Shown one piece after another: positions 45,223-57,675 of a DNA stretch of 64,000 nucleotides. The notes under the pieces were generated by a model that did no database searches, was not told where the DNA came from, and worked only from the letters and a program-made list of their open reading frames with translations. Each line of letters begins with the position of its first letter. Position 1 is the first letter of the stretch. This DNA is from Xestospongia muta (taxonomy: Eukaryota > Porifera > Demospongiae > Haplosclerida > Petrosiidae): NCBI GenBank assembly GCA_963693285.1, contig OY848924.1, forward strand, positions 3,179,214-3,243,213, given 5' to 3'. Position numbers and translations under genes: made by a program.

Positions 45223-47760
45223 ACGTGATAACACTGAACCAACTCAATGAACAAAATGAACATATTAATTTTTTGTAGTGACTAGGCCTTTTTGTAATGT
45301 TTTAGTTTTAGGCTTTTTTATTTGAACTTGTTTAAGTAGAATTTCATTTTAAAAATTTGTTTCAACAAGTAACATTTTGGCAATTGAAGCATATTAAACT
45401 AATATAAAGAATGATGGGTACGCTCATGGAGGACAGATAAAACGTTAATGATTGCTGCACATACAGTTGAAAACTTAATAGAATAAGTCCAGAAATAATG
45501 GGTCTAGTTTATCTAGATAATCAAGAAAAAAGTAATTCTAACCATCTATTCATAATTTCAATGACTAGATTTCCATTACTAAATTAAAACCATTGCCATA
45601 TAGGGACTAATGAGTGTTATACTGATATATAAAACTGTAATGAACTATCTATAACTACATAACTCCTATTGACTACTTCTTGTACAATTATTGTTAACCT
45701 CTATTAAGATTAGGTTATGTCCATGTCATGTACATGTGTTCAATATAATTTTTTGTAGTGACTATGCCTTTTTTGTAATATTTTAGTTTTAGGCTTTTTT
45801 ATTTGAACTTGTTTAAGTAGAATTTCATTTTAAAAATTTGTTTCAACAAATAACATTTTGGCACTTGAAGCATATTAAATTAGTATTAAGAATGATGAGT
45901 ACATTCATAGTGGACAGATGAAAAGTTAATGATTGCTGCACATACAGTTAAGAACTTAATGGAGCATAGCTTAAAGGGACATAACTTTGCCTGAAAGTCA
46001 ATGACAAACTCTGTGATAAGAGGATAAAAGGAGAGAGACAGATTGAGTGAGTGAGTGAGTGAGTTAGTAGAGTGCATGAGATAATCAGTTTGTTACCATG
46101 GCAACCATATGAAGTAGATACAATCAACTTAGAAGAAGTCTTTCTTTTTAATCACAAGATATTTGAATCTAAAAGAAAGAGAAAAAGAAGAAGTAAGATC
46201 CCAGCTGGCTTTACCATGATGGCTACTGGATAATAAAGTGGCTAGTACTTTGATAATGTATACATACATTGTCCAAAGTCTACAATTGACTCATATATTG
46301 GAGGTATAGCTGTTTTAGAAGTGCAAAAATGAATTTGTGATAAAATTCATAGAATTGATTGTGCTCAATAGAATTTTATCATATAAGATCAAGATTTATA
46401 GTTGAATGATTGCTGTATTGTCAGCTTATTAAATCTCTATGTATTTACAAATATTATATGAACTCTAAACCTTGTACTATAGGCAACAAGTACTGTCTAT
46501 AAGAACAGATAAACAATTCAATTATGGTCAATGACTACACTGTAATGAAGCCATTTAATTGATGGTCTGCTACAAATTATATGATGTGATCATATTCTTG
46601 GAATGAAACACCTTGACTTCTAGGAATTAAGCTGTATAGTGTGAAGTTATATGAGAATGTTGGTCTTCTACTCTGACATAACTTTGTTACAAAAGTTGTG
46701 TAATACATATGGAGGGTATCATCAATGTTGTATACATAAATACAATATACCAGAAGTCAATGAATGGATTCTTTTTACTACAAAGTCATGAATTTTATGA
46801 TCACTTTAGAACTCATAATAGTACTATGTGAGTTTGTTTTTCAAAAAACAACATACTAGAGTAACCACATACAAAATGACACAGGCTATTGAACATTTAT
46901 TAGAGTTGAGGAAGCTTTTTACTATAACACTTGTATTACAAAGCTCAGCTACAACATTTTCAATACAATGATACTGATGTTTATGATACTGATCAGTAAT
47001 TGGCAATATCTAAGAAACTAATGGAGGCAATTCAAGTGAGAGATATAAAGAGAGAGCAAAGAGAAACTGGTATGGTGGTAACAATACCATAGTGGTAGGA
47101 ACAAAGGGAGGCAGGAGGGCTGAAGCCCCCCAAAACTTTAAAATATTGGGGGGCTTCTGGTTTGCACTCAAGACTATATGTACACAATAACCTCTCGACT
47201 GCATGAAGTGGTTGTGTTAATTTGTGTAGACTAACAATCAATCACCATATTATTTTCAACATTACGCCAACTAAAAAATTACCTACAAAGTCCTATGATG
47301 CAAGAACAACTAAACCATGTCTGTTACATGCACATAAGGACTGTATTGATAACATAAACTTATTAGAAATAGCTAAAGAGTTTATTTCCTTTAACGACAT
47401 GGTCATTTTTGATGTTTAATAATATAAACCAACTAAATATAAGGTCAGCCCCCCAACTTAAACTTCATTCCTACCCCTCTGAACTATACAATACCTTAAA
47501 ACAATATTTCTGTGATTTTTTGTTTACTGTCCTAAATTACTGTTAAAACTAAAGCTATCATGGCAAATTTGATTGCAAAGTCAAAAAGAAATTGTATTGG
47601 AAGGTTGGAATCATGGCTACTTTATACATGTATGTTTTTATAGGCTACAATAGATTACATTCTCCTCTTAACTAAGAGCCTATGCTCTCTCATAAACAAA
47701 AACGGATAGAAACTACTTTAACACTTACCCACCAGAAACGTTCTCTGCATTGAAGCACAA
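45223..47760. other. Spacer between crystallin genes 2 and 3
   Basis: Crystallin 3' flank to about 45750, then a shortened second 3' region (45750-45900), the upstream duplicon (46020-46990), an inserted element (47094-47475) and the tail of the duplicon (47480-47640). No gene. The antisense 63-codon frame at 45886-46077 is the duplicate of a repeat-borne frame. Confidence 0.6.
47094..47475. mobile_element. Putative non-autonomous DNA element with GC hairpin
   Basis: Interrupts the crystallin upstream duplicon. It begins GGTAGGAACAAAG and ends with the complement of GGTAGGAATGAAG, imperfect 13-bp inverted ends. Near the left end is a perfect hairpin, GAAGCCCCCCAA / TTGGGGGGCTTC with a 12-bp loop (47122-47157), and AGCCCCCCAA recurs at 47447-47456. 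The 64-codon frame at 47222-47419 is inside; it is not recognised. No clear target duplication was seen, so the element class is open. Confidence 0.5.
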
Positions 47761-47767
47761 TCTCTTA

Positions 47768-47828
47768 TTACGTCGTTTAGATTAATTAATCATATTCATG
47801 AGGTTATAGTTGCTGATGACTATAAAAG
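47768..47828 (+). promoter_or_regulatory. Crystallin promoter, gene 3
   Basis: TTACGTCG at 47768-47775 (last base changed), GTTGCTGATGAC next to TATAAAAG at 47821-47828, ATG 110 bp after the TATA start. Confidence 0.65.
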
Positions 47829-47930
47829 TCGTCTAAATTTAAGAATTAGCTCTGTACGATCGAGCGACGAATTGAAAATATAACTGTATTTACGCAGAAG
47901 GTTTAAAAACCTGATTTAAGACTACAAAAC

Positions 47931-48467
47931 ATGTCTACTCCCAGTGGCCCACTTCTTCTTTCAAGTCCTTTAGGTGAACAAAAGTTTTATAACACCATGG
48001 GTAATATATATGGAGATTTTATAAGAGCTGAAGTGCTTCCTAGTGAACCTAGATCTCTTTGGGTTGTCTATACAGTCACCGAATGGGATCATAACCATCC
48101 AAACGATCGTGACGTTGGAAAAATCGTTCGTCTTGGTCATCCTGTTACCATAGATTCTGCCATTAGATCTATACAAGGGTTTAATGAGACGAACCCAGGA
48201 ATTATATTATTTGAACACAGTCAATATCGTGGATATGGAAAATTGTTTGAAAATACCAATCCTGATATTAGCCAATTCTTTAATCCAGGCCAAATTTCTG
48301 GAGTGTCTTCCCTGATAATTACTGGTGGCGAATGGAGCTTCTACAACATCCATGGTACTATCATTAAGATTAATGGTCAAACTGTACTTGGACGTGGTGA
48401 TTATGACCTTGGGTTTTTGCCTTCCAATGACCAGATCAAGTCTATCAAGTATGTCCCTCCATCCTAA
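47931..48467 (+). CDS. Beta-gamma crystallin-like protein 3
   Basis: Single exon, 178 aa. Clearly diverged from genes 1 and 2 and closest to gene 5: both read GYGKLFE(N/S)TNPDISQFF in the first Greek key and YNIHGTIIKINGQ in the second, where genes 1, 2, 4 and 6 have YTGFNFTNTK.NIDGK. This shortens the loop between the second key's first strands by three residues. The C-terminus is NDQIKSIKYVPPS. The N-terminal half keeps SLWVVYTVTEWDH and the AIRSIQGF strand. Confidence 0.85.
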   Translation: MSTPSGPLLLSSPLGEQKFYNTMGNIYGDFIRAEVLPSEPRSLWVVYTVTEWDHNHPNDRDVGKIVRLGHPVTIDSAIRSIQGFNETNPGIILFEHSQYRGYGKLFENTNPDISQFFNPGQISGVSSLIITGGEWSFYNIHGTIIKINGQTVLGRGDYDLGFLPSNDQIKSIKYVPPS

Positions 48468-49640
48468 ATATGAAAGACCCTGAATTGACTCAATGGACAA
48501 AATGAAGATATAAATGTTTGATAATTATTTGCCTTTTTTGTAAAGTTTTAGTTGTAGACGTTTTTGTTTGAGCTTGTTTAAACAGAATATAGTGTATTAA
48601 AGAACAAAGAATGCATTCAAAATGTAGGGATTGAATTCACTTTGCGAGTATAAAAAATCATGAGATGGTTGAACCTTCTCTGAGCCATTTTCGAGTGCAA
48701 TTACAGCACTTTATTTTCCTAATGATATCTTATATATATCCTAGTGACGTTTATAAGGATATGTAGAAAATATGGAAAAGTAAATAAAACAGATATATAC
48801 AGGAAATTTTAATGACATTACAAAATTAATGTTAAAAAAGTATTGAGTATCTTGACTATATTTATATTTACTTTCATTAAAACTTTGAATTATTTATAAA
48901 TAACATATAAGAAAGTAACTAATATAAGTTAAAACAATGCCTGAGGAAAATCTGCTAATATAAAAGTGTAGAAATTATAACAAAATTATGTGGAAAATTG
49001 AATTATCTAGCCTAATCATTAACAGGATGGTAAGTTGTATCTATAACTTGTATGGTTGCCATCGCAACAAGCCTTCTTAACTCTTATGGAATTTTTCTTG
49101 ACGCTCTTTATCTCTACTCTCTAGACTCTCTCTGTTACTCTCTTTAGTTTGTTAGATTTTGTCAACCTCAGTACTCTTTTCACTTCAATATCATAGTACC
49201 AATGACATTGTAGTTAATGTTTGTATTGCAATTGCCATAGCAACAGATCTCTACATGTAAACAAAATGTTGATTGGTTGGCACATGTGTTATTTTGTATG
49301 CAGTTATTATAATTAATTGTTTTTTTGAAAAGTGAAATCACATAATACTATAATTTAGAATACATAAATTGTAGAAGGAAGGAATCCATTCATTGACTTA
49401 AATAAGATATATTGCTATGAATACAACATTGATGATTACTTCATATATATATATATATGTTATGACTAGTAATAAGATATAAGTAAGTTAACAATAGCAA
49501 TCAAATACAACATTTAAAAACTGAGAGCTTTACCAAGTTATAAAAAGAGACCAAATAGAAGTTACAAGTAATATATACATTAAATATTAATAGTTATTAC
49601 TATTAAGTTACAACATATACTACTCTCCTTCTAAGTTGAA
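48468..49640. other. 3' flank of gene 3, shared with gene 5
   Basis: 48480-49450 is homologous to 56150-57130 downstream of gene 5 and differs from the 3' flank of genes 1, 2 and 6. No coding frame is shared between the two. Confidence 0.6.
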
Positions 49641-50240
49641 AGTTATGGACAGTATCAATCAACAGGTTTTCGGTTCATAGCAGACTGACGAAGGATACAG
49701 GGTCTTATCTTTGTCCATGATTAAAACTGGAAAGCAGTGCTAAGGATAACTTTATGTCTTCAGGAATTGGTACTAATGAAGGTGTTTCAGGTAATGAAAG
49801 TTGATTTAGGACATCAGCATTTGGCATTTTGGCAACAGGTCTGTTTTGAATTTGTATACTGGTATGATGACAATGTTAAAGCACACATTCAACTTCAACT
49901 TGGACATTTATGTATCCTAGTAAAGCCAATGTTTCGCTTGTGTAGGTATGAATAGGAAATGTTTGTGGTTTTAAGCTGATCAGTACTACTATAAATAGAT
50001 TTATAAGCGTCTTCACTAATTATTGCCAAGGAAGCTTCTATATCTAGTATCTGTATGAGAAAGACTGCCTTGTCTACAAACAGTCAAACCATTAGTTTAT
50101 ACTTGCCTTTAAGAAAAGAAAAGTCATATCACACTGTCTTGTCATGAAGATGATGGTGGATATGATAAAATTTCATTAGAAGAGGGTAAGTCTTGCAATA
50201 CAGAATGAATGCCCTGACCATTCGAGGTTTCCTTGATAGT
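49640..50240 (-). mobile_element. Probable Ty3/gypsy pol relic
   Basis: Read on the minus strand, about 49830-49730 gives NADVLNQLSLPETPSLVPIP, which recalls the linker between RNase H and integrase in Ty3/gypsy polyproteins (pattern NADALSRLPLP). A little downstream, SWTK followed by a shifted continuation recalls the start of the integrase N-terminal region. Frames shift several times and no full domain is readable. It interrupts the gene 3 flank relative to the gene 5 flank, so it inserted after that duplication. The + strand frame at 49737-49955 is a shadow. Confidence 0.45.
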
Positions 50241-50244
50241 CTCT

Positions 50245-51574
50245 TTGATTTTGTGGCAGATTTTGGCAAAATATTCGAAATTCACCTGTGTTATCTATTA
50301 TTGTAACCTCTGCCTCTAATATATAGTGTTACTTAAATCAGTCATATCATTTTATGCTACAGTGTAAATGTTAATAGCAGTTAGATGTGTTATGGTGTGT
50401 ACACTATCATACCATTAATTTAATTTAATATTTACAGGCTACAAGTAAAATTAAATTTAAAAATAGCAATTCCATCATGAATCAATGAATGATCATGCAA
50501 TAAAGTTGTAGATTCAACTTATATAGGACAATATAGAACTTCTAGCACCTTCACCAAATTTTATTCATACACTAACAGCCACTGATACTATTGATAACAA
50601 TTGTCATGTTTTAACACTTGGAAGTAATTGTAGTTATATAATAAAGAGATAGTATGTTGCCATCAGTAATTGTTGAACACTCTAATACATCACTTAGTCC
50701 TATTTATAATAGTCATATGATTTATGTCACAGTGAACAGTTTAATTGTAGTTGGATGGGTTCTTTTTAAGAATATGATCACAAAATTTAACTTTTAATTT
50801 AACAGACTACAATAAAAGTTAAAAATAAGCATGACAATTCTGGGAATTAGTGTATAACAACAATCATAATTGTGTTTTATATGTGTGTATATATACCTAA
50901 ACAGATCTACAATGTACATACATAAACACATAATGTGTTTCCTTATATACGTTCATTAGTTGTCTAGACTTATAATGACTCTAATTGTTTATAACACTGT
51001 ACAATTAAGTATCCATAATATGGATTCTAATTAAATGCAATTCCATATATGGCTATATACTCAATAGTTAATATATGCTAGTACATTAACTGTATAAATA
51101 TTACTCTGATAATGTTTCTTAGTAAGTACTTACATATAGATAGTATTAGTATCTCACAAGTCTATGCATACACATCTCCAAAACTCAGTTAATATACTGA
51201 GGACCCTGCTAATATACAGTCCTATGTACTGAGTTATAACAAATTCTTATGTCAAAGTGACATATTACTCTTAGCAGTGATAATAGTGACAAAATTTTGA
51301 GCATTAAATTGTGGTAATCTCAATACGAAACATTACATTGTGAGTTTACATTGTGAGTTAACACTTAATAAACTCAACAAAATTTAACATTAAATTTACC
51401 CTCATCTAATCCTATAATGACCTCAAACTTGATCATGTGTTTTATGATGCATTTTTCAATTATAGGGAGAGGTTTACTTTCTGTAATCTCAAAGAAAAAT
51501 GCAGGATCTGTGACTAAACATATACTTCAGAGTGTTTTTACCTGGTCAGTTAAGTTACTTCACTTACATGTATG

Positions 51575-51619
<45 letters not shown>

Positions 51620-52060
51620 ACATGTATACTTTAAAATGATAGAATTGTTATTATAAAAGAGTAGAGGTGTATTCTAGACAAATTAAGACAAAGCAAGCTA
51701 AGTACATACAAAACTTACAAAAAGTTAATAAAGTGTAAAGATAATGGTATAAATAAAGCTATTCTTGGTATAAAAATCTCTATATGGTAGTCACAACTTA
51801 AGTTCCTATATATTCATCTTTATGATGATATGCTGGTACTAATTCATTTATAGTTAGTTAGACTACTATGGACTATGTTTGTATATAAGCAGACCTGTGT
51901 TATCACACAAATTACTTATACAAATGATGTAAAGACAATTTATAGAAATGCTATTGCATTAATAGACATGCTTTTATCAACAGGTGAAAATCCCTTATAT
52001 ATATATGCATGGCCTTACAACTTTGAAGACCAAATGAAAATTGTGTATTCTCTGTACATA
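50245..52060. other. Spacer with inverted and palindromic repeats
   Basis: 50250-50880 parallels 57170-57550. Palindromic repeat copies occur near 50390-50480 and 50745-50855. 50910-51480 is the inverted partner of 35740-36300. A TA microsatellite lies at 51573-51611. Frames at 51417-51656 and 51875-52072 run through repeats and are not called. Confidence 0.55.
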
Positions 52061-53380
52061 GTACAATATTGAAAGTAGTTAGTAGTAATACTTGTTTTGT
52101 ATCATGAATGAAGAGTGTATAACCATACCTATGTAATACATTGTATTGACAAAGATATCTGTTATAACATCTATGAAATTAATGATAAAAGGAGAAAAGA
52201 TCTTGATGTAAGTGAATAGGAATATAACGTCATGAGTGGGTGTACAGATATATTAATTCATGGATTTGTGTGGTTGCTAGGGAAACTATCCTGTTACTTT
52301 CAACAGAGCAAATGAAACAAGTTCTGCTGGCTGCAAGTGCTAACATAGTTGAATTCATGGAGAGTGAGTGAGAGATTGAGATTGAGGACCTTTTGGGGCT
52401 TAGAGTCTATATATGATAGTGAGTTTGTTACTATGGCAACCATATGAAGTACTCATGTAGATACAACTGACTTAGAAGTAATAAATGTTACTTCTTACAC
52501 ACAACATTTATGAATCTAAAACAAAGGGAAAGAGAAGACGTATGTTCCCTGATAACTTTAGATACTGGCAATAATAAAGTGGCTAGTACATTGACCATGT
52601 GTACATACATAGTCCAATGTCTATAATTAACTCATATATTGGAGGTATAGTTGTTTTATAAGATCAATCATTAATTTTTTAATAACATTTCATAAAAAGT
52701 AATTGTACTCAATGAATATTATCATATAACATCAAGATTTATAGTTGAATGATTGCTGTATTGTCAACTTATTAAATCTCTATATAATTATAAATATTAT
52801 ATGAACTATAAACCTTGTACTATAGGCAACAAGTACTGTCTATAAGAACCAACAAACAATTCAATTATGGTCAATGACTACACCATAATGAAACCTTTCA
52901 ATTGGTGGTTTACTATAAATTCAATGTTATGGTCATATTCCTGGAATGAAACACCTTGACTTCTAGGAATTAAGCTGTATATAGTGCCATGTTATATATA
53001 TGAAAATGTTGGTCTTCTACTCTGACATAACTTTATCACAAAAGTTGTGTAATGCATGTGGAGGGTTTCATCAATGTTGTATACATGAATACAAAACAAC
53101 TTACAGACTCAATGAATGGTTTTCTTTTATTACAATTAAGTCATGTATTCTATAACATTTTAGAACACATGATTATATTATGTGAGTTCACTTTTCAAGA
53201 AATCATAAGAGTTAAATTGGTTTGTTGCCATAGTAACTATACAACAAAACCTACAAAACAATCTTCCTGTGATTTCTTGCATACTTTCCTAAATTACTGT
53301 CCAAACCAATGTTATCATGTCAACTTTGGTCACAAAGCTATAAACTAAATTGTATTCGGAAGGTTGGAATCATGGCTATT
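52060..53380 (+). repeat. Crystallin upstream duplicon, gene 4 copy
   Basis: One of the fullest direct copies of the 34.2-35.6 kb sequence, running into the promoter of gene 4. Its terminal part (ACTGTCCAAACCAATGTTAT, then GGTTGGAATCATGGCTA) is shared upstream of genes 1, 2 and 6. Confidence 0.75.
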
Positions 53381-53533
53381 TATACATATATATGTTTACA
53401 TGATACATTTGATTAATAGATTATCCTCTTAAATAAGAGCGTCTAGTCACTCGTCTACTAAAATGGAAACAGAGTACTCCTATACTTATCCAAAAGTAAT
53501 GTTGCCTGCATTGAAGCACAATGCTATATCTTA

Positions 53534-53595
53534 TTACGTCATATAAATATTAGCTAATCATATTCATGAGCTATAGTTGCTGATGACTGTAAAAG
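53534..53595 (+). promoter_or_regulatory. Crystallin promoter, gene 4
   Basis: TTACGTCA at 53534-53541 and GTTGCTGATGAC next to TGTAAAAG at 53588-53595, where the TATA box has one substitution. ATG 106 bp downstream. Confidence 0.6.
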
Positions 53596-53693
53596 TCACC
53601 TAAATCTGAGAATTTGCTGTGTACGAGCGACGAATTGAAAATATACTGTATTTACGCCAGAAGGATTAAAAAATTGATTTCAGGCTACAAAAC

Positions 53694-54242
53694 ATGTCTA
53701 CTCTCAGTGGTCCAATTCTACTTACAAGTCCTTCAGGTGAGCAACGTATGTTTTACAAAGATCAGGTTGACATATCTGGGGATTACACAAGAGCTGAAGT
53801 CCTTTCCAGCGAACCTAAATCTCTATGGGTTGTCTATACAGTAACCGAATGGGATCGTTACCATCCAGGAGATCGCGATGTTGAAAAAATCGTTCGCGTT
53901 GGTCACCCTGTTACCACGTGTGCTGCCATTAGATCAATGCAAGGGTTTGATGAGACGAACCCAGGAATTATATTATTTGAACACAGTCAATATCGTGGAT
54001 TTGCAAAAAAGTTTGAAAATAGCAATCCTGATATGACCAAATACTTTCATCCTGGCCAAATTTCTGGAGTGTCTTCCATGATAATTACCGGTGGACAATG
54101 GAGCTTCTACACAGGATTTAACTTCACCAACACTAAAATTATTATTGATGGTAAAACTGTACTTGGACCTGGTGATTATGACCTTGGGCATTTGCCTGTC
54201 AATGACCATATCAAGTCTATTCAATATGTCCAGATACTCTGA
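53694..54242 (+). CDS. Beta-gamma crystallin-like protein 4
   Basis: 182 aa, the longest of the set because of an extra residue near the N-terminus (GEQRMFYKDQ against GEEKFYNA). It combines features of both subgroups: the second Greek key is like genes 1/2 (YTGFNFTNTKI), while the interior shares FDETNPGIILFEHSQYRG and NPGIILFEHS with gene 3. The first key ends GQISGVSS and the second ends NDHIKSIQYV. The changed TATA and C-terminal QIL may mark altered expression or relaxed constraint, but the frame is intact. A 76-codon frame at 53614-53844 overlaps the start in another frame and is not a gene. Confidence 0.85.
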   Translation: MSTLSGPILLTSPSGEQRMFYKDQVDISGDYTRAEVLSSEPKSLWVVYTVTEWDRYHPGDRDVEKIVRVGHPVTTCAAIRSMQGFDETNPGIILFEHSQYRGFAKKFENSNPDMTKYFHPGQISGVSSMIITGGQWSFYTGFNFTNTKIIIDGKTVLGPGDYDLGHLPVNDHIKSIQYVQIL

Positions 54243-55440
54243 ATTGACAAAATTTACAAAATGATAATATCAATATTTTGATAGTGACTAGGCCTTTTTT
54301 GTGATGTTTTAATTCTTAGGATTTTTATTTTAACTTCTTAAAGTAGAATTTCATTTAAAAAATTGTTTCAAACAAATAACATTTTGGCAACTGAAGTGCG
54401 TTATGTATATATTATTATATATTAGACAGTATTAAGAATGATGACAAATTACAAATTTGTGGTTGCCAGATGATAAAGTTATGATTGCTGCACAAAAAGC
54501 TTATAACTTAATAGAATAATTCCAAGAATAATGGATCTAGTTAATCAAAAATATTTAATGAGAAACATCAATTTAGACAATGTATTCATAATTACAATGA
54601 CTAGATCTACACTATTAATTATAACAGTGTATACAAGACCTCAAGACCTAGTTTGTTTCTATGGCAACCATATGAAGTACTTGTGTAGATAGATACTAGA
54701 TACAACTGAAGTTCCCTGATAATTTTACATACTGACAATGCACATTGATGGTTACTGGATAATGAAGTGGCTAGTACTTTGATCATGTGTACATACGTTG
54801 TCCAAAGTCTACAATTGACTCATATATTGGAGGTATAGTTGTTTTATAAAATCAATCATCAATTTGTAATAAAATTTGTAGAATTGATTGTACTGAATAG
54901 AATGTTAATATGTAATAAAGATTTATCATTGAATGATTGCTATCTTCTCAGCTTATTAAATCTCTATGTAATTACAAATATTATATGAACTCTAAACTTT
55001 GTACTATAGGCAACAAGTACTGTCTATAAGAACCAATAAACAATTCAATTATGGTCAATGACTACACCGTAATGAAACCTTTTAATTGATGGTTTACTAT
55101 AAATTAAATGATGTGGTCATATTCCTGGAATGAAACACCTTGACTTCTAGGAATTAAGCTGTATATAGTGTCACATTATATGAAAATGTTGGTCTTCTAC
55201 TCTGACATAACTTTGTTATAAATGTGGTGTAATGCATATAGAGGGTATCGTCAATGTTGTATACATAAATACAATATAACTCAAAGCAATTAGTGAATGA
55301 ATTCTTTTTACTACAAAGTCGTGAATTTTATAAACACTTTAGGACACATAATCTATAGTCTCTTTTGAACTAAAATGGAAAGAACTACCTCTAAACTTAC
55401 CCACCAGAAATGCTATCTGCATTGAAACACAATGCTACGT
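54243..55440. other. Spacer between genes 4 and 5
   Basis: 3' flank of gene 4 to about 54640, then a shortened upstream duplicon (54640-55350) that jumps near 55352 to the promoter-proximal region of gene 5 (ACTAAAATGGAAAGAAC). No gene. Confidence 0.6.
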
Positions 55441-55446
55441 CTTTTA

Positions 55447-55507
55447 TTTCGTCATAATAGATTAGTTAATCATATTCATGAGGTATAGTTGCTGATGATT
55501 ATAAAAG
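55447..55507 (+). promoter_or_regulatory. Crystallin promoter, gene 5
   Basis: TTTCGTCA at 55447-55454 (one change from TTACGTCA), GTTGCTGATGA next to TATAAAAG at 55500-55507, ATG 106 bp downstream. Confidence 0.6.
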
Positions 55508-55605
55508 TCATTCAATCTAAGAACTTATTGTGTACGAGGGACGAATTGAAAATAGAACTATATTTACGCCAGAAGGATTAAAACCCTGATTTAAGACTAC
55601 AAAGC

Positions 55606-56148
55606 ATGTCTACTCCCAGTGGTCCACTTCTACTTTCAAGTGGTTTAGGTGAACAACCGTTTTACAACACCCAGGCTAACATATATGGAGATTACACAAA
55701 AGCTAAAGTGCTTCCCAGTGAACCTAGATCTCTTTGGGTTGTCTACACAGTCACTGAATGGGGTCATCATCATTCAAGAGATCGTAATGTTGAAAAAATA
55801 GTTCGCCTCGATCATCCTGTTACTATGGACTCTCCAATTAGATCTATACAAGGATTTAATGAAACAAATCCAGGAGTTATATTGTTTGAACACAGTCAAT
55901 ATCGTGGATATGGAAAATTGTTTGAAAGTACCAATCCTGATATTAGCCAATTCTTTCCTCCAGGCAAAATTTCTGGAGTATCTTCTATGATAATTACTGG
56001 TGGCGAATGGAGCTTCTACAACATCCATGGTACTATCATTAAGATTAATGGTCAAACTGTACTTGGACCTGGTGATCATGACCTTGGGTCTTTGCCTGCT
56101 AATGACCAGATCAAGTCTATTGTGTATGTCCGGCCATTCTCAACATGA
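55606..56148 (+). CDS. Beta-gamma crystallin-like protein 5
   Basis: 180 aa, the close partner of gene 3 (GYGKLFESTNPDISQFF, YNIHGTIIKINGQ). Distinct replacements include a basic/histidine-rich loop (TEWGHHHSRDRNVEKIV) in the N-terminal half, GDHDLGSL in the second key and a different tail (VYVRPFST). Second-key signature NDQIKS. The frame is intact and the 5' leader is conserved apart from GCATG for ACATG at the start. Confidence 0.85.
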   Translation: MSTPSGPLLLSSGLGEQPFYNTQANIYGDYTKAKVLPSEPRSLWVVYTVTEWGHHHSRDRNVEKIVRLDHPVTMDSPIRSIQGFNETNPGVILFEHSQYRGYGKLFESTNPDISQFFPPGKISGVSSMIITGGEWSFYNIHGTIIKINGQTVLGPGDHDLGSLPANDQIKSIVYVRPFST

Positions 56149-57571
56149 AAGACCTTGAATTGACTCAATGGACAAAATGAACATATAAATGTTTGATAGT
56201 GTTTTGGCATTTTTTTATAAAGTTTTATTTCTTGACTTGTTTGTTTGAGTTTGTTTAAGCAGAATATATTGTATTAAAGTAGTATTAAGAACAATGAATG
56301 CATTCAATGGGAAGGGATTCAACTCACTTTGTGAGTATAAAGGATCATGAGAGTTTAATCTTGAGTTATTGTGGAGAGCAATTACAACACTATTTTCCTA
56401 CTGATATTTCATATATATACTAGTGACATTTGTAGGGAGATGTGGAATATATGGAAAAGCAAAGAAAGTACGTATATAGATACAGGAAATTTTAATGACA
56501 TTATAAATGCTAAAAAAGTGTTGATTATCTTGACTAATAATTATTTACTTTCATTAAAATGTAAAATTATTTTCTAAGTAAGGAATAAGAAAGTAACCAA
56601 TATATATAAGTTAAAATAATGTTTGATGAAATCTGGTAATACGAAGTGAAGAAACATTGATAAAAGAGTAAATAATAAACAAAATTATATGCAAACTTGA
56701 ATTATTTAACCTAATCACTAAGAGGATGGTAGCCCTTAGCTATAAATTGTATAGTTGCCATGGCAACAAGCCTCCTTACTTTTATGCAATGTCCTGGCCC
56801 TTTTTATCTCTACTCTCTAGGGTCTTTCTATCACTGTAGTTTCTAACATATTGTCAACCTCAATACTCATTTCACATCAATATCATAGTACTAATGACAT
56901 TGTAGTTAAGCTTTGTAATGGAGTTTCCATGGCAACAAGTGTCTTTAAAATGTAAATATAAAGTTCATTGGTTCGCACCAGTGTTATTTGCAGCAGTTAT
57001 TATAATTAGTTGTTTTTTGAAAAGTGAACTCACATTATATCATAATTTAGAATACATGACTTGTAGCAGAAGGAATCCATTCATTCACTCACTTCTATGA
57101 CTATATTGCTATGAATACAACATTAATAATTTCATTATATGCATGTGTTATCATATTGGTAAGTTGACAATTGTGGATTCAATTTATATAGGACAATATA
57201 GAATATCTAGCGCATTCACAAAATTTAATCCATACCACTAGCAGCCACTGATACATAAGTATTAATAACAATTGTCATGATTTATAAAGTCTTAATACTA
57301 ATTTGGAAGTAAATGTAGTTTTATAATAGTGATATAGTATAGTGCCATCAGTAATTGTTGAACATTCTAACATATCACTTAGTGCTATATAGTCATATGA
57401 TTTATGTCATGGTGAACAGTTTAATTGTAGTTAGATAGGTTCATTCGAAGAATATGATCACACAATTTAAATTTAATTTAACAGACCACAATAAAAGTTA
57501 AAATTAAACATGACAATTCTGGGAATTAGTGCATAACCAAATAATGAAATTATGTTTTATATGTGTGTGTG

Positions 57572-57609
<38 letters not shown>

Positions 57610-57635
57610 CATACATATATATGTGTGTTATGTTT

Positions 57636-57675
<40 letters not shown>

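Larger units (their letters stand above)
41525..46750 (+). repeat. 5.25-kb tandem duplication, right unit
   Basis: Counterpart of 36290-41520 with the same order: TA microsatellite, inverted duplicon (about 41790-42850), direct duplicon (43577-44350), crystallin gene 2, direct duplicon (from 46020). Differences include a 50-bp extra copy around 42190-42240, a longer CT tract (42375-42406) and a deletion that removes the gene-end relic seen at 40512. Confidence 0.85.

Noticed and set aside
47010..47241. Two overlapping minus-strand frames in the spacer before crystallin gene 3
   Set aside because: They lie within the inserted inverted-repeat element and its hairpin, with low-complexity Leu/Pro/Ser composition.
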